Part shown: one piece after another, positions 50,440 through 62,777 of the stretch
Numbering within the stretch: position 1 is the first letter of the stretch
Layout of the letters: every line of letters begins with the position of its first letter
NCBI RefSeq assembly: GCF_021018895.1
Contig: NC_079364.1
Span: forward strand, 12,326,885 to 12,390,884
Reading direction: 5' to 3'
Length of the DNA: 64,000 nt
From: Seriola aureovittata
Taxonomy: Eukaryota > Chordata > Actinopteri > Carangiformes > Carangidae
Position numbers and translations under genes: made by a program
The notes under the pieces: model-generated
Seen by the model: the letters and a program-made list of their open reading frames with translations, nothing else
Told to the model about the DNA's origin: nothing
The model's database searches: none

Positions 50440-53400
50440 CATAAAAAGGATACCAACAAAACATGTGACCGAAGAGGTAAAGAAGTGGTAGACTTCTACA
50501 GTGGTAGACAGTGGACCTGCCCACAAATTAGGAATAGAAAATGAATATAGAAAAAAACTTGAATCAAAAATACAGGTAAACAATATACAATGCAAATAAA
50601 ATACAGATAAACACAAACAAGAAAAAAGAAACACAAAAACACAACAAAAACACAAAATAAACAGAGAAATACAGCACCTATCAGCTGACATTAATTTCAT
50701 ATAAATAAAAAACAAGAAATAGGCCTACTATCTGACTAACCCCTCTCTGCCAGACCAATAATCAAAATAAAGACTCTGGTTCTGGTTATTATTGCTAAAA
50801 TAACACAAAAGAGGCCGATACTTTCCCCATGGCGCAATTCTTAAAAGCTCAAAACTCAAGCTTATTTCCTTCACAAGGTATCTCAAGGTAAACAGCTCCC
50901 AAAAGAAACATGTAATTCCAATGTGGAGAATAAATTGACTATAGGCCATACCTGATTTAAATTAGGGGATTTTGCTGCTCTGGAGATAGCAGTGTATTTT
51001 CTCATTGTGGACAGACATTATAAAAGCAATAGAAAGTTTAATTTGCTATAAAACTATAAACAAACAATTTTGAGGCTAATAGTGTGGACTCCCACATGGC
51101 CAGTGGACAACTTGGAATCCATAGTTGATGCTGATGTGGTCAGTTTGTATTTCCTCTTTTCTTAATTGTTTACACGGAAACTTTGCCTGAGAAGTTACAC
51201 TGTATATGTATATAGTATACACTATATTGCATTTGGTGCTGCTATGAATAGCAATCAGTATTTCTGATTGGTACATGGACAGCAACAGTGCAGGTAGCCT
51301 ATATACGCTGATTTGATTCAACTGCAGTTTATAATATTTCAGTGCATTAGCTGAGAGTACTGTTCCTTACATATAAAAAGATCCTACTGCAAAACCACTT
51401 TTAAGACAATCAAATAGACAAAACAGCATCAATTCAACTTTTTCCCACACGTCTAATGCCCGCGTTGCCTCCTCTCTTTGGTTCTTTTGAGTTGCAGCAC
51501 AGCTCAGGCTCAGAAGTTACATTAAAATGCAGTAATAATTGAACTATCTCCCAGGTGACTGGCATTGCAGAGGAAGCACTCTCAGTGTTATCCCAGCCCA
51601 CATCCTGTTGTGATAATGTTTCAGACCTTGGCGGGGACAACACACACCAGGCACTGGGGTGGAAAGGGCAGTGGAGGTGAAGAAGCTTAACTATAAGCCT
51701 AAACTGTAATAAGGCTGTAGCTAATGGAACACTTAAAACCCAATGAAAATGAATTTTCTTTCTCAAATTAAACAATGTTTAATTTACAGGGGAATCTTCT
51801 GCTCCATCTGTAACATACTATACTGTCTGCTTTCTTATGTAGATCATGGTTTGGTCCACTTTATGAAGAGGAATAGAAATGAATATCAACACTGCTTGTG
51901 TCTTCACACAATGCTCAGAGAGGTGAAAACTGCAGCCCTCAGCCAATAAGCTCAATTTGTTGCTACAGTGTATGTCTGCATATGATTTTTTTTTTAGTCC
52001 ACTTCATTCCAGACACTTTTATATTTATTGATAGTTAAGGTCAGTTATAATCATATCCTTTCTAATAACTGGATAATAAAATTAAGCTTGTTTGGAGCTG
52101 ATGGCTCTATATCCTTCAGTGTGCACTCTTACTGGTGTGGGACTATACTCACCTGTACCCTGTACATAACCTTATTAATTAGAATGGACAAATAAGAATA
52201 AATACATGGATTTGAATAAATACTCTTTTTTTCTGTTTTTGCATGCATTTTTATCTGGATAAAATATGTAATCAACGGCCATAGCTGCTGTCTATAGTGT
52301 AAGGGGAGACTTTTGCCCTGCTGCCTGTCTTTTATGCAGTTCACTGAGGAGCACTGTGACGAAGCCTCCAGCTAATGATCTCATATTTGAGTACCATGAC
52401 CCTAATGATTCACTAATGCAGTCTCTGCACCAAGTATAACATTACTACAGCAGCTCTCACTCATTGTGTAAAATAGCTCATATAATACAGTACAGAAAGT
52501 ACTAAAGCAGACAGACATATCAGGTTGATGCCTCCAGTATCAGCAGTGAAGTGGGCTGGAGAGAGGCTGAAGATAATAGAGCAATATATGGTGTAACTCT
52601 TGAAGAAGCACTGTGACATATAGTACATTTAATGCACACACTGCTCATACGTAGAGGATGCCCTTGAAAAATCAGTTGGCTCTTTTCTGTCTATATTCTA
52701 CCAGTATATGTTCTGTAATGTACTGTCTGGTATTCAAAAAGATATATGAGGAGTTTTACACATGGTAATGAATTTACAAATGCTTATGAATGAACGTAGT
52801 ATATTTGATATATGTAGTATATTTAAATATTTTTTAATTTCAGAAAATACAGCTTTGAAGTCACCCAAACCCACCCATGTATATCTTGCTCCTGCAGAAA
52901 ATCCATTAACAGCACAGCCACATTTAGGCCCAAGTCGTCATGAAAATGTTTTGGCTGTGAGTGTGGTTAAGATAAGCAAATAGACATCTCTGTGTGAAAA
53001 TAGTTTAAATGTTTCTTTCATATTGGTAAGAGTTCTTGGTCTGAATTATTTGTTTTTCAATTCAAACTCTATCTGAAAAATAATAGAAAGCAGATTAGCT
53101 GTTGATGTTGTTGCTGTTGATAACAGTAATGATAGTGGATGTAATTGAAAAGTGAGTATTCGGAGCAGCTTCACATCACACTTTTCACACTGGACTGGAC
53201 ACAGAGGAACAGGGGGAAAAAAATGGAAAATATGGGAAACAACTGCTTCATGTGAAGGCAGATCAGAATGTTGCCACTGTCCATTCCTCTTGTCTACCAT
53301 CCCCAGCAGAACCAAAGCCTCAACCCCCCCCCCATCCCCCTCCCCCTAAATGATGCATGCACATGCAGAGTTACAGCAGCACCTACTGGTAGTCATACAT

Positions 53401-53796
53401 AAATGCAATAGATAATTTCTTCAGCTGTGATAAGGTGATGTATTCATAGGAAAACTCACCACAAATAAAAATGAAATGCATTTCATCTCTGTACTGTTAT
53501 ATTTCTGACATTCCCCTTCTTTCTTTTCTTTTTTTTTTTTTTTTACCGTTCATGCTCATTGTTAGACTCATTCTTTCTCAAAGATAAGATGATGCAAACT
53601 TTGATGGCTGCAAGAACAGAAATGATAGACACAGTATGCAATAAAGGCATAGCAAATGTAATACTGAAAAGGAAAAGAATGAGAAAGAAAATGAATAAAT
53701 GTTACTTTTATTCCAAATAATAATTGCAAACCAGCTGTGTACATGAGTGACAGACATGTATTTATTGTTATCTTAACTCTTCAAAACATAACAGAC

Positions 53797-53824
53797 TATC
53801 CATCTATCCATCTATCTATCTATC
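53797..53824. repeat. (TATC)n microsatellite with CATC variants
   Basis: Seven tetramer units, two of them CATC. Confidence 0.93.
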
Positions 53825-55979
53825 GTTTGTTTGCATGGTTTTAGTTTATGAGCTGTTCATACTTGAGTTAACTAATCTTATTCCTCATCTAATCAGTAGT
53901 AGATCTGTATGTGCAACAAACCCTCCTTCCTGTAATAAAGACACTGAGCATCAATCTGTTTTCTCATGTACGCCACCCTTCAGTTTCAAGATCAATTAGC
54001 CTCACGTGCGGAGAATGGTGGAGTCCTATTTCCATCGGTGTGGAAGAACATGTTATTGACACAGAAGGCAGAGCTGTGTGTCATGATCTCACATACAGAG
54101 CGAACATGTCCATGAAGATAATTCTAGCAATTATTAAGCACCACAAAAGGTAAACAGAACCTTTTGCACTTTGATAAAAGAGTAAATTCTCAGCAGAACA
54201 TGGGGAAATATTAAGTGAATTTTCCCTCTATCACAGCCTGCTGCCATGTCCACCTGTTATTTTCTTTTTTTTCCTTCTAAAGTGAATGGTGAAATGTCAG
54301 AGTGTCTGTGGAAGTGTCCTTGGATGTAGTTTTGAAGATGTTTTGTACACAGTGTATGAACTACCTTGATAAAATTTCAGAACATTGAGGCCACTGATTT
54401 GTTACTTTCAGAAGTGAACCGGAGTATTTAGGATTGAGGCAAAAAAAAAAGATTATCCCTTACGTTCTGTTGGAGTAGTAATACTACCAGAGGGTGCAGG
54501 AAATTATCTTTTAATTTCCCTGGTTTAGCTAATAAGTAGAAGGTCTGAGAAGATTATTGATTCACATAATGTTCTTTGTGCTCTTAATGGGCATCTCATT
54601 AAATTTTCTACTGTGTCCTACACCTCTGCACCTCATTTTACTTTGAAATTCTGTGATTCCATCATCAGCTTTGTTCCCCACATAGTGCACCTCCTTGGGC
54701 ATTAAGCAGGAAATTGGATTGGTCTGCACGTGCTGCAATACAAGATGAGGTCTACCTGCCAGGTTCTCATTGTGCTTTTCTTTCACATGTGTACAAAATA
54801 CTAGAAAAAATAAATCAATTTTCTATTCATAGACATATGCAGCTCATGTGTGAAAATGAAATTGTTGCAGGTCATCCTTCATCACTTCAGTATAAAAGGC
54901 AAAAGACTGAAGAGACCTGCCCTTGAAACACACTATCATATTTTGCATACCTTATCAGGCTGCTGCTATCTTTACAGGGAAGGACAGAGAATGTGGGAAT
55001 GAAAGAAATGAAGAAGAAGCGGCCGATTGTTTTACATATCTGCATCTCGAGCATGAACAAACATTTTATTTTAACACATTTGCAATTTTATAGTCCGTCA
55101 TCATCTGAAGTTAATAGGTTACAAGAGGCAACAACAGTAGGCTGTGGGATATTTGTGATTTATTATCTAAGATGCAGAAGTCATAAAAAAACAAGTGGGC
55201 TTCTTAAGTTTTCAGTGGCCGTATATAGACAGGGCTATATGCTACTGAGGAGCCCAGGTCATGTCCTCTGTTTGTTTTCTGGGAATTTGGAGGTTTCATT
55301 GCGCACTCTAGAATTATATTTAATAAAAAAATACTCAAAGTTAGTATTTTATAGCCTGATGTTTTGTATTTTATACACAATTTTTTACTTTTAAGTCCAA
55401 GTAAGTCAGTAAATTACTGAAAAATAAATAAATCATGGATTTGGCAGACTCTGATTGCACATTTCACTAAATTAAGTAAAAACCTTAAAAGATTTAAGCC
55501 ATTAAAACGAGTCAAGATATTCTATTTTGCATTTGGTTGTACCTTGAATATTGAAATGGCCTTTGATTAATTCAACTCCTTACAGCTCCTTCATTCCCAT
55601 CATCAAATTTGGGGCAACTTATTACTGCATTATGACTGTGTTTGTGGTCTACTATTTTTATTTTATCTCAAGGCTGCAGCTAATGGCTCTCTCTTTTTTC
55701 TATTTCATTGTATTTTGTTTTATTTTATGAAAATCTTTCACTGTGTTTTTCTGTGTTGCATTGCATTCCCTCGCCTTGAGTTGCCTCAATAAACTTTAAA
55801 TAAACCTCATGCCTTCTGTATTTCTAAGAAACCTCTGACTACATCCCAGTGCGCCGTCAGTGTCTGTAGCTTTGACTGCTGACCACACTGTCATACGCCA
55901 TCAAGCCACCAGAGGCTCGATGAGACTCTGCACATCTTCCCTCGGTTTCACATCATGTCTGAAACTTTGGTTGTAGTTT

Positions 55980-56040
55980 TGGAGTGGGCGGAGATCTTAC
56001 TCTCCACTTTTACCCAATAAGCGGAAAACCTGTTAGTGAT
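55980..56040 (+). promoter_or_regulatory. lmo7: Probable lmo7 proximal promoter
   Basis: A GC box GGGCGG (55986-55991) and a CCAAT box (56014-56018) lie in a locally GC-richer segment just upstream of the probable first exon. No TATA box is evident. The transcription start is not determined; the role is inferred from position and motifs. Confidence 0.45.
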
Positions 56041-56126
56041 GGAAAGTCGGCGGCAGAAGAGCAGTGATAACCTGGAAGTCAATTAGTGGAGACCTTTCAC
56101 CGGTGAGCAGCTACACGCAGCACAAG
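56041..56126 (+). other. lmo7: Probable non-coding first exon (5' UTR) of lmo7
   Basis: A segment with scattered CpGs ends in CACAAG|GTGAGT at 56126/56127, a strong donor. The matching acceptor is the pyrimidine-rich stretch 56,310-56,350 ending CACAAG at 56359, eight bases before the lmo7 ATG. The implied intron of about 233 bp (56127-56359) has GT-AG ends. The 5' boundary is approximate. Confidence 0.5.
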
Positions 56127-56366
56127 GTGAGTCAACAGGCTGCCACAGGCACTTGTTTAAAAATGATGAATATTTATTGAAATCAAGTCGCACGAGTTTC
56201 TCCTCATGTTTGTTGACATGGATTGAACTCATTTGATAAGCTTGCTGAGGGTTCATGGCGTGGTGGCGCCTGTTTTGCTCCATGATTAATTAGTTTAACA
56301 AATTGTTACCTTGCTCTCTTGCCCCTCCACTGCTGCTGTGCCTTTTGCTGGTTCACAAGATTAAAG

Positions 56367-56435
56367 ATGGAGTGGCGCCAGCAGACCAGTGTCAGCTGTG
56401 CAGACGCGTTCAACGAGGCTCAACGCTGGATCGAG
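56367..56435 (+). CDS. lmo7: lmo7 coding exon 1: start codon and head of the CH domain
   Basis: LMO7 is a large scaffold with an N-terminal CH domain, a PDZ domain and a C-terminal LIM domain. In mammals it binds emerin and links afadin/nectin to alpha-actinin at adherens junctions. This exon encodes 23 residues: MEWRQQTSVSCADAFNEAQR, then WIE. The A-x-E-A-Q-R/K-W-I-E motif opens the CH domain in both LMO7 and its paralogue LIMCH1. The ATG has a good context (AAAGATGG, A at -3 and G at +4). The exon ends GAG|GTACAT in phase 0; the donor is weaker than average. The next exon starts with GAG, giving IE-EVTG across the junction as in the family. The open frame upstream (from 56319) runs through the acceptor and is not used. 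Confidence 0.88.
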
Positions 56436-57328
56436 GTACATGGTTCACCTTCATCACTCCCTTTCTTTTTCTCTTGTTTTTCTTTCTTTTTAAAAAAAAA
56501 TTATTATCATTATTTGCTTTACACTGTTTGAGACGTGCAGTAGTCTGTGCTCCTCTTCACCAATTACTGTGCAAATAAACCTGAAATTTTCCCTGTCAGC
56601 CATTTAACCCCTCGTGGAGACAGGAAATGTTTCATATTAGTCTGTGGCAGTCATTTCTGCCATTTTATCAATAGGAATTTAACTCACTATAAATTGTTAA
56701 TGCTGATTCCTGTTTTAAAAGGCTCTCATAAACTTAAACTGAGGCACCTTTTTACAGACTTATCTTCAAGTTCAAATGCAAATTAGGCATTGATAAGACC
56801 TCAGGTAACTGACACAGGGCTCTGTGTGAGTCCAGATAAAGATTGTGGCTCAAAGAGCTTCAGAGGGAAATGCACATGGAAGGAAAGTAGATTATTAGCT
56901 ATGTCCAAAAGAGAAATTAAAAATATGCAACAGGGACCTTACATTATGTGGTTTGTTCTTTAGTGAGGTGTGATTGTTTTGATTAGTCAGTACTTGCTGT
57001 TTGCACACTATAATGGTCATGTGACAGACAGGTTTACTCATGCATGCTCTGTGGAGGATGTGGTTTCATTGCAGTGCATTTTCTAGGTTGTTGTAGGCTG
57101 CTCCCGTCCAAACACTGACATTATAATCCTTAACTCATAACCACTGAATACAACTTGTAGACTGTGGGCACTGAATGTTGACCAACTCTAAATGGCATCA
57201 TTAATGTCAATTGTGTCTGAGTGGATCATTATGAGAATTCTTTCCACAGCTCTCTTGGCAGTAAGCCCATGCCAGTTTTACACTGTCTATTTTCCTGCAC
57301 CGGCGGATGAAAGGATGGATGAACAGTG

Positions 57329-57362
57329 GTGTGTGTGTGTGTGTGTGTGTGTGCGTGCGTGC
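57329..57362. repeat. (GT)n microsatellite with GTGC units at its 3' end
   Basis: GT run passing into GTGCGTGCGTGC, inside lmo7 intron 1. Confidence 0.95.
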
Positions 57363-57777
57363 AAGCGAGTGTTAGACAGGAGGTAAGCAAGGCATGCTGC
57401 TTTTAAGGAAATGCTAAATTGTGTCAAACTCTTCCTTGTGCCAAACCACAACAGCAATGTGTTATCACCAGTATCCAGTGTTATAGATTGGAGGATAATA
57501 AGCTCACTCATACATTCAAGTGTCCAGGAATTGTTGCTGTTTATCATTGTAGCACAGTACCCGCAGCGATTTACACATAAATGTTTGCTCAGTGCCAACT
57601 GGACTCCAGAAGAAATGAGAATGGATTGGCCTCTTTTACATTATGTAAACAGGCCTTTTTAGTTTCTGGTGAAACAGGAGCAGCACAGTCAGGTTACTTT
57701 TTAGATTGGTGCCCATCATCACCTGTATGAGACAAAATTAGGGCTACAACTAACAATAAGAATAGTCTTATTAATCG

Positions 57778-57811
57778 TGACCTCACCCTTTAATCTTAAA
57801 GGGTGAGGTCA
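57778..57811. repeat. Perfect inverted repeat, 16-bp arms, 2-bp spacer
   Basis: The left arm TGACCTCACCCTTTAA (57778-57793) is followed by TC and then the exact reverse complement TTAAAGGGTGAGGTCA (57796-57811). It lies in lmo7 intron 1, just after a fragment (AGGGCTACAACTAACAATAA) resembling a dispersed fish repeat. Confidence 0.95.
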
Positions 57812-59145
57812 TGTGTTTTATCTGGTCAGCCATCCAGAATCCAAAGATATTCAGTTTCATGTGTGACACAGAAAAACTTCAACTTCTCACATCTGAGACA
57901 CTGGAAAGAGCAAAAATCTGGCATTTTTTTCTTTTATATAAAAAGAATAATGGATTACTCAGTAGATGAATCAATTATACTTCTAATCATTGCGATTCTA
58001 GGTTTTACGTTTTTCTACAAGCTCCATGTTAGAAGTGAATCAAACAGATTCATTAATGATTGCCTATATTTTCACAGTGTTGCCTTGTTTGGTGCCTTCC
58101 TTCAGTTCAGGAAAACTCCCTTTTAACACATGAAGCTGCCAAGAGAAGTTTTGAAATCACACCTAAAAAACATTTTGAAATCAGTTGAATCTGTGGTTTC
58201 TTAGGGGCAAGTGTTTACTGAAATGACCAATTAAATGTTGGTGCTGTAGAACAGACAGTATCTTGACCAGATAGTGTTTTATTGTGTGAATCCACCACTG
58301 CATTGTTTGTCTGATTCCACTGAGAAACATCCGCTCCGTACCCGGTGCCCAGTTCCACCAAAAACGAATTGTGATTGTGGATTCCTGGGGGGACTAATTA
58401 GTGAGAAGAATAGTCTTTTGGGGCCCTCTGTTAGTTATGGAGCTGAACCTTAATAGCCCCATTTTTATGTCCTCATTACAAAGCCCTCTTGCCTTTCTAT
58501 GTAAAACAATTTAGGTTATGTTGTATTCTTTGTTTTGAACAAAAACAATTTTTGAATGTTAGTGTAAATGCTTGTCTACATGCATTTTGTCATGGATTAT
58601 TCAATTAATTTCAACCAGGACCTTGTTTTCCCAGTTTGTGTCATAGTTGTGTATTTATTTATGTAGTTATTTATTTTTTATTGCTTGCCTGTTGCTGAAC
58701 AGTTTTGTATTTTACCAAGAGTGCACAAAGGACCAATGCAGTCAAACTCTGCAGTGGTGCCATTGTTTCTACATTTCCTCAGACTTGATATTTCTGGTTA
58801 CTTATCAGCTAATATATATGCCAGTGCCAATATGTCTGCACATATATGTCAGGTACAGTACAGTAATAAGTTCCCTCCAAGAGCTAATATTGGTCAGGTT
58901 GGACCATCAACTCAAATGCATCATCACCATACTTGAGCATCCTGTTTGTCTATAAATACAGCCCACACTAGATGAAATAAGATGCATGCAAGTTTCAGGT
59001 AATGAACAATCAAGAGACTTGCACCTCCAGGTCTGAAAGCAACACTCTTGGGAAAACTGGAAGAACTTACCCTGAGTCAGTGGTGGCAATAAAGAAACGC
59101 AATGGTCAGTGGATAAACTCTAAATGTGCTGTTTTTTTCTTTTAG

Positions 59146-59216
59146 GAGGTGACTGGAAAATTGTTTGGTTGCAATGATTTCCGTGCTGCCTTGGAAAATG
59201 GGGTCCTGCTTTGCGA
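59146..59216 (+). CDS. lmo7: lmo7 coding exon 2: CH domain
   Basis: Encodes EVTGKLFGCNDFRAALENGV, then LLC and the first two bases of an Asp codon (71 nt, phase 2 end). F-x-x-x-D-F-R-A-x-L-E-N-G-V-L-L-C-D is the CH-domain core of the LMO7/LIMCH1 group. The acceptor is TTTTCTTTTAG and the donor GA|GTGAGT. In the genome the frame would hit TGA right at the donor, so the splice is needed to keep it open. Confidence 0.95.
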
Positions 59217-59640
59217 GTGAGTAATGATGCTCTAACTTACAAAGTCACAGTTTTATTTCATAGGATTGCATTCAGGGTAAATTACCATGAAAACTTATGG
59301 TTACAGTGTAGTCCGGCTAACTTGCCAGCTTACCATCGGCAGCAGCCCTGAACTAACTTTAAAAAATGACCAAAGCTAATATCCAAAGCTGCGCTATGGA
59401 AATTCATCAGTATAATATTCCAAGAATTAAATTGCATGTAATACAGCACATCAGACATTATCCTAAAGCTCTTGGTTCTTTGTCTAAGATGCAATCAAAC
59501 TGTTTTATAAGCACGTAATCATTTTTTTTGTTTGTTTTTGCATGTCTTTTTATAATGTAATTTCATTATCGGAAGTTATTCAGGATTATTCTCAAATATC
59601 TGCAGCAGAAGCTATGCTAATCTATTCTTTTCACTTATAG

Positions 59641-59710
59641 CCTTATCAACCAGTTGAAACCTGGCATCATTAAGAGAGTAAACAGGCTTTCTACTCCCAT
59701 CGCTGGCCTG
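59641..59710 (+). CDS. lmo7: lmo7 coding exon 3: CH domain
   Basis: Completes the Asp codon and encodes LINQLKPGIIKRVNRLSTPI, then AGL (70 nt, ends in phase 0). LINxLKPG-I/V-IK-x-NRLSTPIAGL is diagnostic for LMO7; LIMCH1 has a different wording around [20 protein letters not shown]. The acceptor is CACTTATAG and the donor CTG|GTGAGT. This exon is the main reason to call lmo7 rather than limch1. Confidence 0.96.
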
Positions 59711-61201
59711 GTGAGTGTTAGGTCTTACAGTTCTTACCATATGTGTCTGTCTGTGTACCAGATAGCCTGGCTGTGTGGCACGTGATGGTTTCTTTACCCT
59801 TATTTGTTGAACAATGTAGAATACTTCTGCAAATATGTGAGCCCTGTAGACAATTGTAACATATAGATTGAAATAATGCATTTAAAATGTGTGTATGGTA
59901 TAATACAAACACAAAAGAAAATAAGACAACACCTGCTAGCCAGGAAGTTTTGACACATTGTGTGGTTTCCTGTTAAAGGCACTGTGAGACGGTGTTGCCA
60001 CAATTTGAATGATCTTGAAACTGCATTTCATTGCGACAAACCAACTGCTGAATATGTAGGTCTTTTTTTATACAGGGCATAAATGCAAATGCAGATTTGT
60101 ATTTTTTCCTTCTGGCTATGTTCCGATGGCTTCATACAAGTATAATTGCCAAAACTGCCCAAAGCAGTAGCATGGAAAGATCAATTGCATCCATCCATCA
60201 GGGACCTTTAAATAGAAAGAGCCCAACAGTGGCTGCTAGAGTTGTGGTGTTGGTGGGGTGAGATGCAGATGCAGTAGAGACTCAGCAGTTCGTTTGTCAG
60301 CCTAAGGGACCGTACAGGTGGCTTTGCATATTTAGCCTGTTGACTGCAAATTAGATGTCCTTTTACATTACTGCTGGCATGTAACATATTGATTCATGTA
60401 GCTATTCAAATAAGGGCAAAAGAAATAACCTGTTTGAAGAGGTTTGAAACAGATTTTGACCGCAGCTGCCTTGGTAGTATTTGGGATGCGACGCAGTAGA
60501 TGAGAGAGTCTCAAAGTGGTTTATTTCCCCCCCTTCTAGGAAACTGTCTTTAACTGAGCGTCATGCTATAGACAGCGTCTGGCAGAGTGAGTTTAATGTT
60601 TGCAGACAACAGCAAAGTGTAGACACTTAATGTTTACTGGGTAAAGCTGCTAGAATCTGCTGCTGACATTTTTCATTTCAGCCAATGAGAAGATTTCTTA
60701 CCTTTTTGTATTTTGGTTGTATTAAATGCTATAAACTCAAACATATTGAAAAGTTATTTGACCAAATGTTTATTTAAAAAATAAATAAAATAAAATGAAT
60801 AATGAAAATGGCAATCTAGGTAAATATGACATTCATTGTAACCTTAACATTACATTTAAATTAAATTGTGTCAGCCAGTATCAGAGCAGATTGGTTTTTC
60901 TTTCAAGTATTTGAATCATCAATGTTGCAGACTAACAGATAATTGTTGATAAATCTGTTATTATAACAGTGGTCCCAGTCGTAGTGGTAATGCATTTTCC
61001 AACTCTTTATTGTTGGTGCTTTTAGATGTCATATTAAACTGTGTAAGGTTGGTTGGTGGCATTTTACAAGTTCACTGGCATTAACTGATCCCAAACAGCA
61101 TCGACATCATCATCACCACCCTTGTCTGATTCTCTACCAGTTTTCTCTGTGCTTAGTGTTTTTTTTTTTAACTGTCTCATTTCTGTAATTTGAATCTCCA
61201 G
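59711..61201 (+). other. lmo7: lmo7 intron 3
   Basis: 1.5-kb GT-AG intron with no internal exon or recognised mobile element. It has a C-run near 60,528 and A/T-rich sequence at 60,770-60,800. Intron 2 (59217-59640, 424 bp) is likewise plain. Confidence 0.8.
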
Positions 61202-61308
61202 GATAATGTGAATGTATTCCTGAAAGCCTGTGGGAAACTGGGACTGAATGAGTCACAGCTGTTTCATCCAGGAGACCTGCAGGACCTGTCTACTCGTGTA
61301 ACACTCAG
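61202..61308 (+). CDS. lmo7: lmo7 coding exon 4: CH domain
   Basis: Encodes 35 residues plus two bases, with [20 protein letters not shown] followed by [15 protein letters not shown]. The motif [30 protein letters not shown] matches LMO7, where LIMCH1 has a P in place of H-P and a DPSDLQD wording. The acceptor is GAATCTCCAG and the donor CTCAG|GTACTG, ending in phase 2. Reading on past the donor gives an unrelated tail up to 61429, which is intron. Confidence 0.96.
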
Positions 61309-61431
61309 GTACTGTTGTCTTTTAAGAAGAAGAGTCATGTCAGGTGCGTGTACTGCAGGGGCTCATGCCACCACAGAGAAGCACACCTTTACTCAAGGTT
61401 TCTGGTTGCTTACACAACATGCTGTGTGATT

Positions 61432-62262
61432 TATACTCTCTGAGCATTTTATTAGGCACGCCTAATTGTTCATCCCTACAGCCAATCATGTGGCAGCAGT
61501 GCAGTACATAAAATCATGCAGATACAGGTCAGGAGCTTCACTTAATGTTCACATCGCAATATGGGGGGTGGTCTCAGTGATTTTGACTGTGGCATAATAG
61601 TTTGTGTCAGATGGTACCGAAATCTGAGGCTGCAGTGGACACACACTCACCAAAACTGGACAGGTGAAGGAAACATAGCCTGGTCTAATGAATTTTGATT
61701 TCTGCTGAGGCAGCAGATGGTAGGCTCAGTATATGGCCTCACCAGCATGAATCCATGGACTCAACCTGCCTTGTGTCAACAGTCCAGGTTGGTGATGGTG
61801 GTATAATGGTGTGGGGAATGTTTTTCTTCACCCCTTAATATCAATCAATCGTTTGAATGCCACAGCCTGCCTGAGCGTTGTTGCTGACCACGTGCTTCCT
61901 TTTATTTCCACAATTTACCATCTTTTAATGGTTACTTTCAGCTTGACAAAGCACCCTTTCACAAAGTAAGTCATCTCAAACTGGTTTCATGAACATGACA
62001 ATGAGTTCAGTGAATGTCAGTGGCCGCCCCAGTCACCAGATCTGAATCCAGCAGAATACCTTTGGGATGTGGTAGAACAGGAGATTGACAACATGAATGT
62101 GCAGCTGACGAATCTTTAGACATTATGTGATGCAGTCATGCCAACATGGACCAGACTCTCAGAGGCATGTTTCCAACAACATGTGGAATACATGCCACGA
62201 AGAACTGAGGCTCTACCCCGTATTGATATGGTATTGCCATTAAAGTGCTCAGTGAGTGTATA
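61432..62262 (+). mobile_element. Tc1-like DNA transposon relic in lmo7 intron 4
   Basis: The ends are inverted repeats: left TATACTCTCTGAGCA, right (minus strand) TATACACTCACTGAGCA, both bounded by TA. The plus strand encodes decayed transposase. N-W-T-G-E-G-N-I-A-W-S-N-E-F appears at about 61,655-61,700. A QLDKAPFH block at about 61,938 carries the second catalytic Asp. QWPPQSPDLNPAEYLWDVVE at 62018-62077 carries the third acid (Glu), and the spacing fits DD34E if one frameshift is allowed. The N-terminal half is largely deleted and stops are present, so it is inactive. It sits in the same orientation as lmo7. Confidence 0.92.
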
Positions 62263-62777
62263 AGTACAGTATGTGTTAAAGATGTTTAAAGCCTCTAGAT
62301 CACTGGTTTTAATTCTAAAACTCCTACCATTATGTATTGTCAGCTGATCAAATACAGTGAAATTTATATGCATGATGACTGAAATATATTTTCTTCACTG
62401 ACTGCATTAAACACATTTAACACTAAGATATTTTTACTGCAGCACTACTGTGCTGAAAAAAGGTTTATAGTTTGTGCATGAGTCTCATAGCTGCTTTACA
62501 TTTATGAAGATAGGAGCTTTGCCTGACAAGCTGCTACTCTTTGAGTTGATAGCCTGTTCTCTATAAATTCTGATAAGCAACTGATTAGTAGAGAATTGCA
62601 AATGAGAAGTCTTGAAATGTCACTCTAGTTTTTTTTTTCTTCTTCTTCCCAATAGCTCTGTATTTTTATTTTTTTATTTTTTTTACAGTACAGTCATTGC
62701 ATTTCAGTGATGCAACTGCATGTGCAGTCGTACTGTAAATTGCAGCATGATTATTTCAGTCTTTCCTTTTATTTTAG
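62263..62777 (+). other. lmo7: Remainder of lmo7 intron 4
   Basis: No exon; T-rich sequence at 62,630-62,690 before the acceptor. Intron 4 as a whole spans 61309-62777 and ends CTTTTATTTTAG. Confidence 0.85.

Larger units (their letters stand above)
49181..55840. other. Gene-free stretch upstream of lmo7
   Basis: No convincing exon. It contains an 18-T run (50243-50260), a (TTTAG)n tract (50396-50439), a T-run at 53,527-53,544 and a (TATC)n run (53797-53824). The 133-codon plus frame at 54993-55394 and the 113-codon minus frame at 51434-51775 have no recognisable domain and fit chance. AATAAA-like sequences near 55,788 and 55,798 are not preceded by a recognisable terminal exon. Confidence 0.5.
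56436..59145 (+). other. lmo7: lmo7 intron 1
   Basis: 2.7-kb intron with GT-AG ends (GTACAT ... TTTTCTTTTAG). It contains the (GT)n microsatellite at 57329-57362 and a perfect palindrome at 57778-57811. No other exon is supported; the frames at 57803-58126 and 58647-58955 have no domain. Confidence 0.85.

Noticed and set aside
54993..55394. 133-codon plus-strand frame
   Set aside because: No domain, mostly hydrophobic AT-driven residues and no flanking splice logic; consistent with chance.
55780..55805. Two AATAAA-like polyadenylation signals just before the lmo7 promoter
   Set aside because: No recognisable terminal exon or GT-rich downstream element, and AATAAA is frequent in this AT-rich window.
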